The notes: generated by a model not told the origin, from the letters alone. A stretch of 64,000 bases of DNA from Geobacillus subterraneus (GCF_001618685.1 NZ_CP014342.1:1302001-1366000); one strand, 5' to 3'; positions 17,262-25,974 are shown, counted from the first letter of the stretch. Numbers and translations: made by a program.

Positions 17262-17639
17262 GGGAGCACCTCCCTTCGATCACATCATTCGGGGCATTTC
17301 CGGAGCAGAAAGGCAGAGGAGTATAACGTGCGAGGGCGGGGAGGAAATGCCTGCATGTTCATTATACCATAGACAAGGCGGGCCATCATCCATAAATGGC
17401 TCAACAATTAATCGAGAAAAAGAATGACAAAAGAAGGAAGAGAAGGGAAGTGTGTCGAAAAACTATAAAGCGGATCGGTTTGCGGTTCAGATGACCGCGG
17501 GAAGGCTACCGAAGACGTTTTTGAGGAGAGGGGAGAGCAGATACATCATGATCGTTGGGCTACGCCCTTCACCCCTTTGAAGTGGGAGACTTCTTTCGGA
17601 ATTATGTTAAAAAACGGCTGATCGATAGGGGAAGGGAGA
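17262..17639. other. Gene-free stretch with a transposon-end fragment
   Basis: No gene recognised. It contains the possible -10 of the coiled-coil gene (17361-17366) and the IS200/IS605 end fragment at 17579-17600. No SigA promoter for the downstream CapA-like gene was identified with confidence. Confidence 0.45.
17579..17600 (-). mobile_element. Solo fragment of an IS200/IS605-type left end
   Basis: These 22 bases are identical to positions 2645-2666, one arm of the left-end hairpin plus its outer flank in the decayed element. No partner arm or right end is seen nearby, so this is either a relic of an excised or deleted copy or a short dispersed repeat. Confidence 0.5.
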
Positions 17640-18791
17640 ATGAACTTGGTTGTTAGGAGAAGAAACGCAGCACTTGCATTTCTTTTGTCATTATTTTTAT
17701 TTTCATGCAGCAACGTACCTGAACGCGGCGCCCAAGAAGTGTTAGCGGCGCGGAACGGGGCGGTGAAGACGGCGGCTATGCATCCGCCGCTGCCCGGTCC
17801 GGCTGACAAAGCGGCGGTAGCGCTCGCCTCAGCGAAACGAGCGGCGCCGAACGAAGTGCGCATCACGGTAAGCGCAGCGGGCGATGTGACGCTTGGACGC
17901 GACGAAAATTACGGCTATGCGTATTCGTTTGACGATGAAGCGAAGCGGCATGGCTTGCGCTACTTTACGAAGTATATTGAGCCGATCTTCAAAAACGATG
18001 ATTTTACGACCGTCAATTTGGAAACGACGCTGACGACAGCAACGCGTAAGGCAAGCAAAACGTTTCGTTTCCGCGGCCACCCGAGTTATGCGAAAATTTT
18101 AACATACGGGGGCATTGATGCCGTGAACTTGGCAAATAATCATACATACGATTATTTGCAAAAAGGGTATGAAGATACGATCGCTAATCTCAAAAAAGAA
18201 AAGGTCGGTTATTTCGGCCGAACGCTCCGGCTGATGAAAACTGTCAAAGGCATTCAAATTGGAGCGCTCGGCTATGAAGGCTGGAGCAATACAAGCACAT
18301 TGCGCAAACAAATTGCTGGTGACATTCGCGCCTTGCGGAACCAAGGAGCCGATCTCGTCCTCGTTCATTTTCACTGGGGGGTCGAACGAAGCTATGTGCC
18401 AAACAGCACCCAAAAGGCGCTCGGCCGCTTTGCCATTGACAGCGGCGCCGATTTGGTCGTCGGCCACCATCCGCACGTCGTTCAGGGGATTGAAGAGTAT
18501 AAAGGCAAATTCATCGTTTACAGCCTTGGCAATTTTCTGTTTGGCGGAAACAAAAACCCGAGCGACAAAGATACGTTTGTCTTCCAGCAGACATTTTCTT
18601 TCCAAAACGGCAAGCGCACGGCAAAGAAAGAAATTCGCGTCATCCCGTTCCGTATCTCGTCAGTGACGATACGAAACAACTACCAGCCGATGCCGCTTAC
18701 GGGAAAAGAAGCGAACCGCGTGAAAGGGAAAATTATTTCATTGTCGGCGAAAATGAAAAAGCCGACATGGACGGCATACGAAGTGAAGTAA
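17640..18791 (+). CDS. CapA-family metallophosphatase-like lipoprotein
   Basis: A 383-residue protein with an N-terminal signal ending in a lipobox-like FLFSCSN, then a low-complexity linker, then a CapA/PgsA-type calcineurin-like domain from about residue 78. Landmarks are SAAGDVTLGRDENYGYAYSF, VNLETTLT, NLANNHTYDY, HFHWGVERSY, GHHPHVVQGIEEY and YSLGNFLFG. Family members take part in poly-gamma-glutamate or capsule handling at the cell surface, but no pgsBC genes are nearby, so the substrate is open. The ribosome site GGGGAAGGGAG supports the start. Single-gene unit closed by a bidirectional terminator. Confidence 0.85.
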   Translation: MNLVVRRRNAALAFLLSLFLFSCSNVPERGAQEVLAARNGAVKTAAMHPPLPGPADKAAVALASAKRAAPNEVRITVSAAGDVTLGRDENYGYAYSFDDEAKRHGLRYFTKYIEPIFKNDDFTTVNLETTLTTATRKASKTFRFRGHPSYAKILTYGGIDAVNLANNHTYDYLQKGYEDTIANLKKEKVGYFGRTLRLMKTVKGIQIGALGYEGWSNTSTLRKQIAGDIRALRNQGADLVLVHFHWGVERSYVPNSTQKALGRFAIDSGADLVVGHHPHVVQGIEEYKGKFIVYSLGNFLFGGNKNPSDKDTFVFQQTFSFQNGKRTAKKEIRVIPFRISSVTIRNNYQPMPLTGKEANRVKGKIISLSAKMKKPTWTAYEVK

Positions 18792-18792
18792 A

Positions 18793-18825
18793 AAGGATGG
18801 CCTCTGTTTCGGCCATCCTTTCGCT
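18793..18825. terminator. Bidirectional terminator between capA-like and sortase genes
   Basis: AAGGATGGCC/GGCCATCCTT stem (18793-18820) has T-rich sequence on the plus side and a TTTTTAC run on the minus side, so it can serve both convergent transcripts. Confidence 0.8.
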
Positions 18826-18835
18826 TTTCACAAGA

Positions 18836-19429
18836 TTAAGAGCGCTCATTGACTAAGTTGGCGATGAGCACGTACCGCTGTGGGGCAGAACCGATGTAGC
18901 GGAACGGGTAGCACGTTGAAACAGTGAGCGTCGCTTTCGGTTTAGGAACGATGACCGTTCGGTCATCGGCGTCAACGATGCGCACTTTGCGCACGTTATA
19001 GGTGAACGTACCGGCAGACGTGCGGACGATGAGGATATCGCCTTGGCCGACTTCGCCGAGCCGGCGGAAGACTGTATCGCGATGGCCGGCGAGGACACAG
19101 TTGTCCGCTTCGCCCGGCAGGACGCTCCCGGCGTAATGGCCGACCCCTTTTTCCAGCTCGTCCTCATCTGTGCCGTGGTAAATCGGCAAGCTGGCGTTGA
19201 GCTTCGGGATGATGAGTTCACCGATTTGTTCACCTGTTTTCGGTCGGTCCGGGTAGAGCGGAGCAGGGGCCTTAACAGGTATAGCGCCTATTTGCTGTTC
19301 CGTTTTCGCTGGCAGCGGTTTGACTGCTTCAAGGCTGTTTTTCCACTTGACCCCGTAGACGCTGACTAAGGCGACCCCGGCTGTTATCAAGCCTGCTCCG
19401 AAGAGGCGCACCATCCGTCGACGGTTCAT
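18836..19429 (-). CDS. Class D sortase
   Basis: A membrane-anchored transpeptidase attaching LPXTA-type proteins to the cell wall. The 197-residue protein has an N-terminal membrane anchor (LFGAGLITAGVALVSVYGV) and the catalytic triad: histidine in VLAGHRDTVFRRLG, cysteine in ATLTVSTCYPF, and arginine in SAPQRYVLIA. Its start follows the stop of the substrate gene with no gap (TAAATG) and a GAGGCG site inside the upstream gene, so the pair is co-translated. The adjacent gene ends in LPKTA, the form preferred by class D sortases. Confidence 0.92.
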   Translation of the reverse strand: MNRRRMVRLFGAGLITAGVALVSVYGVKWKNSLEAVKPLPAKTEQQIGAIPVKAPAPLYPDRPKTGEQIGELIIPKLNASLPIYHGTDEDELEKGVGHYAGSVLPGEADNCVLAGHRDTVFRRLGEVGQGDILIVRTSAGTFTYNVRKVRIVDADDRTVIVPKPKATLTVSTCYPFRYIGSAPQRYVLIANLVNERS

Positions 19430-20746
19430 TTAGTTCGCCTCGGTTTCTCGACGGAAGCGGGCAAGAAATGCGCCGGCAGCGATTAAGGCCAAGCCAAACA
19501 GCATGTGCGTCGCATATGGGGAGGCCGTTTTCGGCAGTTTCGCCCCGGCTTCGGTTCGCTTCAACGGCTTCGGCGGTGCCGGCTTCACCACTTTTTCGAT
19601 TTTCGCCGCTTGTCCTGCGTCTTGCAGGTCTTCACCGATTTCATCGAAAATGTCGGAGGCAAACATTTCTTCATTCATGACAACATCAGCAAGCAGTCCG
19701 CCTTCTGTGCTGTAAATTTCAACAAGCAAATCATAGCCATTCGCCGATTCCATCGCTAGCAGCGCCGATAAGCTCAGCGGCTTTTTCTCACCGTCTTTTG
19801 TCAAATAAAACTTCGCTTCCAATTGAAAGGCAGCGAGGAGGTCATTCCATACATCAGCGATTTCGGCAATTTGCGCCGGCGAGAGTTCCGTGATGCTCGC
19901 AAAGTCGTACGCGCCGATCGCCTCGAGTCGTCTCCCTATTCCTTCCATTTTCTCGGCAAATTGCGGGTCTTCCATATTGAGCGACTCAAAATGGCTGTAT
20001 AACTTCTCTAATTCCGCTTCTGTCAAGCCAAGTTCGTCCAAATCAGGAAGCAAGTAATCGACGACTGCTTCCGAGAGCTCCTCGATGGTCGTATAGTGAT
20101 CAAGCGAATCGTCGTTTCTGGCTAACAGTTTTTCGAGTTGCGGCTTCGTCATGCCGATCTCTTGCAAAAATTCGTTTAATGTCTCATCGGTGAGCGGAGT
20201 TAAGCTTTCATAATAGTCGACCATATCACTTAACTCGCCGATGGAGCCGTAATCATTCACCGATTCACCGTGTCGGCTGAGCAAAGCCATAAGCTCCTCT
20301 TTTGTCATTCCGCGCTCGTTTAGAAAGTCAGCCAGCGTTTCGTCCGTAATCGGGATCGAGTAGTCTTTGAAAAACTCGATATACTCTTTTAAATCATCAG
20401 AAAATATAAATGCATCCGTAATCGCGTCATCAGCCTCAATTTCTCCGTTGTCAATGAGCATTTGCCGGAGTTGCTCCTCGGTTAACCCATATTTTGCGAG
20501 CAGCTGCGCCAAGTTTTCTTCTGTCAGCGGTTCGCCAAGTTCACTGCGAAGTTCGTCGACGCCGTCAAAATCGTCGAGCGTATCCCCCTCATAGTCTAAG
20601 TAATTTTCCAGCTCTTCGACGGTAAGATTGACTTCGTCTAAATATTGGGCTAAAGCCGGGTCGTTGCGCTCAATGGCGAATGCTGAGGCCGGCCATGAAG
20701 CTGCGGCCACAGAGGCTGCCAGAGCGAAAGGAAGAACTTTTTTCAT
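19430..20746 (-). CDS. Processed acidic surface protein with LPKTA sorting signal
   Basis: A 438-residue, strongly acidic secreted protein. It has a signal peptide (MKKVLPFALAASVAAASWPASA), then repeated helical units of the form LT-x-E-x-L-x2-FL-x3-G-MT-x2-L-x-LL spaced about 60-70 residues apart (for example TLADFLNERGMTKEELMALL and TLNEFLQEIGMTKPQLEKLL). The C-terminus has the sorting signal KLPKTASPY, a hydrophobic span and the basic tail RFRRETEAN. This is the sortase-partner family known as processed acidic surface protein. The AGGGGGC ribosome site supports the start. Function at the surface is unknown. Confidence 0.9.
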   Translation of the reverse strand: MKKVLPFALAASVAAASWPASAFAIERNDPALAQYLDEVNLTVEELENYLDYEGDTLDDFDGVDELRSELGEPLTEENLAQLLAKYGLTEEQLRQMLIDNGEIEADDAITDAFIFSDDLKEYIEFFKDYSIPITDETLADFLNERGMTKEELMALLSRHGESVNDYGSIGELSDMVDYYESLTPLTDETLNEFLQEIGMTKPQLEKLLARNDDSLDHYTTIEELSEAVVDYLLPDLDELGLTEAELEKLYSHFESLNMEDPQFAEKMEGIGRRLEAIGAYDFASITELSPAQIAEIADVWNDLLAAFQLEAKFYLTKDGEKKPLSLSALLAMESANGYDLLVEIYSTEGGLLADVVMNEEMFASDIFDEIGEDLQDAGQAAKIEKVVKPAPPKPLKRTEAGAKLPKTASPYATHMLFGLALIAAGAFLARFRRETEAN

Positions 20747-21092
20747 TAAGATGCCCCCTGCTGTGTAAATGTATACGAAACTAAGTATAGGTGCAAGACA
20801 AGGGGATGGAAATAGTCAAATATATGGAAAGTTTGCAAGTCCGGAGAAAAGGGAAGGAATGGTCGGGCTCCATCAAAGAGGGGATGAAAGCCATTGGGGA
20901 GGGAAGATGCTTGTAGGATGCCCGTTTTGCCTTTCTAGTGATGAAATTCAACATATTTCGAATTATTGTGATACAGCTTTTTAACCAAGCCGGACCGCCC
21001 GTGTCCGTTAACGTTTTCCACGTATGACTTTCCGTCAGCAACGTATGCTAACCGTTGAACAGAAGCCGTTAGGCAAAGGAGGTGTACGTGCG
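20747..21092. other. Intergenic stretch with a 25-codon cysteine-motif frame
   Basis: This divergent gap has no accepted gene. A short frame at 20907-20984, preceded by GGGGAGGGAAG, encodes MLVGCPFCLSSDEIQHISNY and ends shortly after. Its CPFC start resembles the first half of a zinc ribbon, including the PaaD-type ribbon at 23424-23630, but the second half is missing. It may be a relic or a tiny gene. Confidence 0.35.
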
Positions 21093-21410
21093 ATGGATCG
21101 CTTATTCCGCCTGTTCGCCGTTCGGCGCGGCCGTGGTCTATGGAATCAATGGCGAATGCTCCCCGGACGGCGGCGAAACAATAACGCGATATGGGCCCTC
21201 GTCAGCTTAGGCTTCGGTGCAGCTGCCGCAGCGATGCTTGGCGCCAGAAGAGGTGCGCGCATGGCACCGATGCCCAGGGGGCCGGTGCAAAATATGATTC
21301 GCGGCTTAAACCGCTGGATGGGGCGCCGGATGGGAACGACGCGGCTTGCCACAGCAGAATTCGCCGAAGAAATGGCTCCTTGGCGGCCGGGAGACGAAGA
21401 GAAAAAATAA
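21093..21410 (+). CDS. Small basic membrane-associated hypothetical protein
   Basis: A 105-residue protein of unknown function. It has an arginine-rich N-terminus (LFAVRRGRGLWNQWR), one hydrophobic segment (AIWALVSLGFGAAAAAMLG) and a second basic region, ending in an acidic tail. The start follows the strong site AAAGGAGGTG. A terminator lies 26 bases after the stop, so it is a single-gene unit. The composition suggests a membrane-bound protein with both tails possibly contacting phospholipid or nucleic acid; that is only an inference from charge. Confidence 0.7.
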   Translation: MDRLFRLFAVRRGRGLWNQWRMLPGRRRNNNAIWALVSLGFGAAAAAMLGARRGARMAPMPRGPVQNMIRGLNRWMGRRMGTTRLATAEFAEEMAPWRPGDEEKK

Positions 21411-21435
21411 TGACGGTTGCCCCTTTGCTCAATCG

Positions 21436-21465
21436 GCCGGCAGCATGGCGCCTGCCGGCTTTTTC
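21436..21465 (+). terminator. Rho-independent terminator
   Basis: GCCGGCAG (21436-21443) pairs with CTGCCGGC (21452-21459), followed by TTTTTCTTTT. Confidence 0.88.
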
Positions 21466-21582
21466 TTTTCATTTTAGCATGCCCTGCTTCGTTTTCCGTC
21501 TATGTATATTGGCTAAACTAACGCTGTAGGAAGGCGCTTTCTGCCGCAGCTTGGCGGAAGTATAGCGAAAGGGGGATGAAGA

Positions 21583-23073
21583 ATGCCAAAACGGGTCATT
21601 CTGTTGATCATTGATTCATTAATGTATCCCGCCCTCGAGAAGGCGGTGAGCGAAGGGGTAGCTCCGGCTTTCCAGTTTTTTATGGAAAAAGGGGCGGTAT
21701 ATCCGAACGTAGTGACCGCCTTTCCGACGATGTCCGTCACGGTCGACAGTTCGCTTTTGACCGGAACGTATGCGGACATCCACCGGGTGCCTGGACTTGT
21801 TTGGTTTCATGACGAAGAGAAGCGGCTGATCAACTATGGAAGTCATGTGCGGGAGTTATGGAAACTTGGTCTTTTGCGGGCGCTTGATGATGTGGTCTAC
21901 CGCTTGAATAACGAACATTTAAGCCAGAGCATCGCTACCATCCACGAGGAGCTGGCGGCCAAAGGGAAGGAAAGCGCCTCAATTAATGCCCTTTTGTATC
22001 GTGGAAATACGGATCATCCGCTTCGCCTGCCGGCGCTGCTTACGTTGTTCAAGCCATTTCGCAGCTGTCGGAAAACGAAAGGAACCTGTTTGTTTACATA
22101 CGGATCATTTGCGCGGCTTGGCCCTTCAAACCAGAACGGCCACTTTTGGCAAAAGTATGGATTTAACAACCGTTTTTCCGCTCAAGAGCTCGTTCATCTC
22201 ATCCGGGCAGACCGTTTGCCGCCTTTTACCATTGTCTATTTTCCGGATATGGACAAAATCGTCCATAAGCACGGACCAATGGATACAAAAGGAATCGCCC
22301 AAACGGACAAGCAGCTGCAAGCTATCCTGCACTGTTACCCGAGCTGGGAGGAAGCGCTTTACGACAAATGCTGGATCATCATGGGGGATAACGGGCAAGC
22401 ACCGATCCGCGCCGACCGAAAGAAAGCGCTCATCGACTTGCGCCAGCTGCTTCGCTCATACAAAATTATGGCATTAAAATGCGGGGTGAAGGAAGACGAT
22501 GAAATTGTGCTGGCGGTCAATGAGCGCATGGCCTTTATTTATACACTCAATTTGCACCGCGTTTCGCTGGCGAAGCTTGCCGAGACGCTGCGACAGGACG
22601 GTCGGATTGATGTCATCGCCTGGCTGGAGAAAGACGCGGCGCACGTCATTTCAGGCGTTCGGAGCGGAAAGCTCACGTTTCGGCCAAACGGGGTGCAAAC
22701 GGATGAGTACGGGCAGCGATGGGATGTTCAAGGGGACCTAGGCGTGCTCGATTTGACAGCCAGCGGCGGGCGCATTTCGTACGGCGATTATCCCGACGCG
22801 TTGGCTCGGCTGTATAGTTCTTTGACGTCGCATCGCGGGACGTTTCTGATTGTCAGCGCCGCCCCGGGGTTTGAATTTATCGGTGAAGGGTCGCCGACCC
22901 ATGTCGGCGGGGCGAGCCACGGCGCATTGCACCGCCACGATTCGCTCGTGCCGATGATCGTCGCCAGAACGGATTCAGCGCCGAAGCATTTGCGCGTCAT
23001 CGACCTAAAAGAATGGATGTTGTCGCTGCTTGAAGGGGAAACTATGCAGGAAATCCGCGAGTCGGATGTGTGA
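21583..23073 (+). CDS. Type I phosphodiesterase / nucleotide pyrophosphatase family protein
   Basis: A 496-residue cytosolic protein of the alkaline-phosphatase superfamily. Metal and nucleophile positions are visible: LLIIDSLMYPAL at the N-terminus, FPTMSVTVDSSLLTGTYAD with the threonine/serine nucleophile, YFPDMDKIVHKHGP, IIMGDNGQAP and HVGGASHGALHRHDSLVP with the C-terminal histidines. Members hydrolyse phosphodiesters or pyrophosphates; the natural substrate here is unknown. No signal peptide is seen. The site AAAGGGGGATGAAG supports the start. It appears to be a single-gene unit with its own terminator. Confidence 0.85.
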   Translation: MPKRVILLIIDSLMYPALEKAVSEGVAPAFQFFMEKGAVYPNVVTAFPTMSVTVDSSLLTGTYADIHRVPGLVWFHDEEKRLINYGSHVRELWKLGLLRALDDVVYRLNNEHLSQSIATIHEELAAKGKESASINALLYRGNTDHPLRLPALLTLFKPFRSCRKTKGTCLFTYGSFARLGPSNQNGHFWQKYGFNNRFSAQELVHLIRADRLPPFTIVYFPDMDKIVHKHGPMDTKGIAQTDKQLQAILHCYPSWEEALYDKCWIIMGDNGQAPIRADRKKALIDLRQLLRSYKIMALKCGVKEDDEIVLAVNERMAFIYTLNLHRVSLAKLAETLRQDGRIDVIAWLEKDAAHVISGVRSGKLTFRPNGVQTDEYGQRWDVQGDLGVLDLTASGGRISYGDYPDALARLYSSLTSHRGTFLIVSAAPGFEFIGEGSPTHVGGASHGALHRHDSLVPMIVARTDSAPKHLRVIDLKEWMLSLLEGETMQEIRESDV

Positions 23074-23118
23074 ACGTTTTGTCGGAAAATAATAAAATGG
23101 AGCGACCGGAAGTAGCGG

Positions 23119-23147
23119 GACGGTGTGTATCACCGTCTCATTTTTTA
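23119..23147 (+). terminator. Rho-independent terminator
   Basis: GACGGTG/CACCGTC stem (23119-23137), then TCATTTTTT. Confidence 0.8.
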
Positions 23148-23337
23148 TGGAAATTTAAGCGATCGTCTTCATTCCGTAGAACAGAAACGTGAATAGAGGA
23201 GGCAGATGGCCGGACGGTAGTGAGGGTGAAAGAATTGGTCGTCCTGGGCTGAGTTTTCTCATTCTCAGAAAGAATGAGGGTGGGAATGTTTCTGAAAAAA
23301 GAATGGTGTAAATTTTCATTTTTTTTTAGTTTTGTAA

Positions 23338-23400
23338 TTGACAAACCGTTGTTAGTTTAATAGTATTATGTTAAACAGACGATATTAAACAAAACATAAT
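23338..23400 (+). promoter_or_regulatory. Promoter and nested operator of the paaD-ribbon/ALDH/ECH operon
   Basis: TTGACA (23338-23343), 17-base spacer and TAGTAT (23361-23366) form a good SigA promoter. Overlapping its start region are two nested inverted repeats: GTTTAATA (23355-23362) with TATTAAAC (23383-23390), and ATTATGT (23365-23371) with ACATAAT (23394-23400). The string ATTATGT-N7-ACGATA (23365-23384) recurs at the paaA promoter at the same distance from the -35 box. PaaX is the obvious candidate regulator; binding is inferred. Confidence 0.65.
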
Positions 23401-23423
23401 AATCACAAAGAGGTGTCTGACGG

Positions 23424-23630
23424 ATGCCGGCACGTAAGGAGGTACGCTGTTCATTTTGCGGTTCAGCGAATGTAGCGCCGTTATCGATGTTTGGAACCGC
23501 TCAGCTTGTGTCGCAATATTATTGCCATCAATGCAGGAGTGTGTTTGAGCGGGTGAGATGGAGAAACGATGCCAATGAGGAAGGGGAGACCATTGATGAC
23601 GATCAAGAAGCATTATCCGCTGTTTATTAA
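23424..23630 (+). CDS. Stand-alone zinc-ribbon domain of PaaD
   Basis: A 68-residue protein whose first 45 residues, VRCSFCGSANVAPLSMFGTA onward to YYCHQCRSVFERVRW, align by eye with the C-terminal zinc ribbon of full-length PaaD (recalled pattern CPRC, then LISEFGSTACKALYRC, then CREPF). The four zinc cysteines (two CxxC pairs) are present. PaaD helps mature or assemble the phenylacetyl-CoA epoxygenase; its other half, the DUF59 domain, is a separate gene at 29295-29615 ending where the ribbon would normally begin. This is the first gene of the operon and overlaps the aldehyde dehydrogenase start by 35 bases. The acidic tail has no counterpart known to me. Confidence 0.75.
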   Translation: MPARKEVRCSFCGSANVAPLSMFGTAQLVSQYYCHQCRSVFERVRWRNDANEEGETIDDDQEALSAVY

Positions 23631-25077
23631 CGGCCAGTATGTTGAAAGCAGCAACGGTGAAGTGTTTGAAACGGTCAATCCGGCGACAGAAGAAGTGATT
23701 GCGACGGTCGCCAAGGCGACAAAAGCGGATGTGGACCGTGCTGTCGAAGCGGCGCGTACGGCATTTGAGTCGGGCAAATGGCCGAAAATGACGGCGGCAA
23801 AACGCGCGCGTTTGCTCAATCAAATCGCCAACCTCATGAGAGAGCGGTTCAACGATTTAGTGTATGCCGAAGTGCTAAATAGCGGCAAAACGGTCGATGC
23901 GGCGAAAGGGCAAATTATGCAGGCAATTGAGGATTTTGAATTTTACGCGGCCGCGGCGATTACGCTGCAGGGAGATACAAACCAAGTGCCGAACGGATTT
24001 TTCAACTATACGGTAAAAGAGCCGGTCGGCGTATGCGGCCAAATCATCCCGTGGAACTATCCGCTGATGATGGCAGCTTGGAAGATAGCTCCGGCATTGG
24101 CAGCGGGATGTACGGTCGTGTTAAAGCCGGCAAGCTACACGCCGATTACCGCTTATATGTTGGCGGAAATTTGCCAAGAGGCCGGGGTTCCCGATGGCGT
24201 CGTTAACGTGATTACAGGAAGCGGTTCCGAAATCGGCCCATATATGACCGAACATCCGGGGATTGATAAGGTGGCTTTCACCGGGGAGACAGAAACCGGC
24301 AAAGACATTATGCGGCGCGCCTCTGGGACGTTGAAACGGGTGACGCTCGAACTTGGCGGAAAATCGCCAAATATCGTGTTTGATGATTGCGATATAGAAG
24401 CGGCTGTCAACGGTTCACTTTACGGTATTTTTTACAATACAGGGCAGTCGTGTGAGGCACGCTCACGGCTGTTTGTCCACGAAGCCATTTACGACGAATT
24501 TATGGAGAAATTTATTGAAAAAGCTTCCCGCATCCGCGTCGGCAACCCGTTTGAAAAAGGGGTACATATGGGAGCGGTCATTTCGCGAAGCCATCAGCAA
24601 GTGATCGACGGCTATGTGAAGCTGGCGGTTGAGGAAGGCGGCGAAGTGCTGTACGGCGGAAAAGTTCCGGAAGGCGACGAGTTTGCGAAAGGCTACTGGT
24701 ATATGCCGACGGTGATCGGAAACGTCACAAACGATATGCGCGTGGCGCAGGAAGAAATTTTCGGGCCGGTCGTCGTCGTCATGAAGTTTCGCGATGAGGA
24801 AGACGTCATCCGGCAGGCGAACGATACGATTTTCGGCTTAGGGTCGGCCGTATGGACGAAAGACCACGGAAGAGCCCATCGCGTCGCTTCGCGCATCCGG
24901 GCAGGGATTGTCATGATCAACTCGCCGATTTCCGCCTTCCCGGGCACGCCGTTTGGCGGGTACAAGCAGTCAGGATTTGGCCGTGAGCTGGCACTGGAAA
25001 CGTTGAATTTGTACACCGAAACGAAGAGCGTCGTCTCTTATATCGGCAGCAAGCCGTTGAACCTGTTTGGCATTTAA
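23596..25077 (+). CDS. NAD(P)-dependent aldehyde dehydrogenase
   Basis: A 493-residue ALDH superfamily enzyme oxidising an aldehyde to the acid. Seen are the cofactor segment IIPWNYPLMMAAWKIAPALA, VLKPASYTP, FTGETETGK, the catalytic glutamate in LELGGKSPN and the catalytic cysteine in NTGQSCEARSR, and the C-terminal FPGTPFGGYKQSGFGRE. Start MTIKKHY is seven bases after AAGGGGAG, inside the preceding ribbon gene. In PaaZ the ring-opening product is oxidised by a fused ALDH-hydratase; this unfused enzyme could take the semialdehyde step of the aryl-CoA route, as BoxD does in the benzoyl-CoA pathway. The substrate is an inference from context. Confidence 0.88.
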   Translation: MTIKKHYPLFINGQYVESSNGEVFETVNPATEEVIATVAKATKADVDRAVEAARTAFESGKWPKMTAAKRARLLNQIANLMRERFNDLVYAEVLNSGKTVDAAKGQIMQAIEDFEFYAAAAITLQGDTNQVPNGFFNYTVKEPVGVCGQIIPWNYPLMMAAWKIAPALAAGCTVVLKPASYTPITAYMLAEICQEAGVPDGVVNVITGSGSEIGPYMTEHPGIDKVAFTGETETGKDIMRRASGTLKRVTLELGGKSPNIVFDDCDIEAAVNGSLYGIFYNTGQSCEARSRLFVHEAIYDEFMEKFIEKASRIRVGNPFEKGVHMGAVISRSHQQVIDGYVKLAVEEGGEVLYGGKVPEGDEFAKGYWYMPTVIGNVTNDMRVAQEEIFGPVVVVMKFRDEEDVIRQANDTIFGLGSAVWTKDHGRAHRVASRIRAGIVMINSPISAFPGTPFGGYKQSGFGRELALETLNLYTETKSVVSYIGSKPLNLFGI

Positions 25078-25160
25078 CAAGGCAGATTGATGCGCTCGGA
25101 TCACCATAGCTGGGATAAGCGGTATTTAAAACAAACATATCATATTATGGAGGGATGAAG

Positions 25161-25961
25161 ATGGCAAATGCGGTAACGGTAGAGAAAAAATATTTGACGG
25201 TTGTGAAAGAAGAAGGGATTGCCGAGATTCATTTGCACATTAACAAGTCGAACTCGTACGATCTGGAATTTTACAAAGAATTCAACGCGGCGATTGATGA
25301 CATCCGCTTCGATCCAGACATTAAAGTGGTCATCATCATGAGCGATGTGCCGAAGTTTTTCTCGGCGGGGGCGGACATTAACTTTTTGCGTTCGGCCGAC
25401 CCGCGGTTCAAAACGCAATTTTGCTTGTTCTGCAATGAGACGCTTGATAAAATCGCCCGCTCGCCGCAAGTGTATATCGCTTGTTTAGAAGGGCATACAG
25501 TCGGCGGGGGCTTGGAGATGGCGCTCGCGTGCGACTTGCGGTTTATGGGGGATGAAGCAGGAAAAATCGGGCTGCCGGAAGTGACGCTCGGGGTGTTGGC
25601 TGGCACAGGCGGGACGCAGCGGCTGGCGCGGTTGGTCGGCTACTCGCGGGCGCTGGATATGAACATTACGGGAGAAACGATCACGCCGCAAGAGGCGCTT
25701 GACATCGGGCTGGTGAACCGGGTGTTCCCGCAGGCGGAAACGAGAGAGCGGACGCGGGAGTATGCGCGCAAGCTCGTTAACAGCGCGACGTATGCGATTT
25801 CAAACATCAAGCTGTCGATCATGAACGGCAAAGAAATGCCGCTTAATGTGGCGATCCGCTATGAAGGCGAGCTGCAAAACTTGCTGTTCCGTTCGGAAGA
25901 CGCCAAAGAAGGGTTGAGCGCATTTTTGGAAAAACGCCAGCCAAATTGGAAAGGGATTTAA
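25161..25961 (+). CDS. Enoyl-CoA hydratase/isomerase (crotonase family), copy 1
   Basis: A 266-residue crotonase-fold enzyme. The oxyanion-hole segments are FFSAGADINFL and GHTVGGGLEMALACD; both catalytic glutamates of the hydratase type are present (GGGLEMALA and GLPEVTLGVLAGTGGTQRL). Start 25161 is seven bases after GGAGG; the ATG two codons earlier is too close. From YLTVV to the end the protein is identical to copy 2 at 30646-31443, only the first ~10 residues differ. Third gene of the ribbon-ALDH operon and followed by a terminator. Likely handles an unsaturated dicarboxyl-CoA intermediate (PaaF/PaaG-like), not proven. Confidence 0.88.
   Translation: MANAVTVEKKYLTVVKEEGIAEIHLHINKSNSYDLEFYKEFNAAIDDIRFDPDIKVVIIMSDVPKFFSAGADINFLRSADPRFKTQFCLFCNETLDKIARSPQVYIACLEGHTVGGGLEMALACDLRFMGDEAGKIGLPEVTLGVLAGTGGTQRLARLVGYSRALDMNITGETITPQEALDIGLVNRVFPQAETRERTREYARKLVNSATYAISNIKLSIMNGKEMPLNVAIRYEGELQNLLFRSEDAKEGLSAFLEKRQPNWKGI
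25191..25961 (+). repeat. 771-bp direct repeat, copy 1
   Basis: Matches 30673-31443 in the same orientation with about nine differences that I can count, all silent and nearly all in the first 190 bases; the rest is essentially identical. The pair encloses paaX, the MBL gene and paaADBC. Confidence 0.92.
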
Positions 25962-25974
25962 CACTTTGTTCATG

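Noticed and set aside
20769-21041. 71- and 86-codon frames between the surface protein and the basic membrane protein
   Set aside because: No family features over most of their length; only the last 25 codons of the plus-strand frame look interesting and are reported separately.
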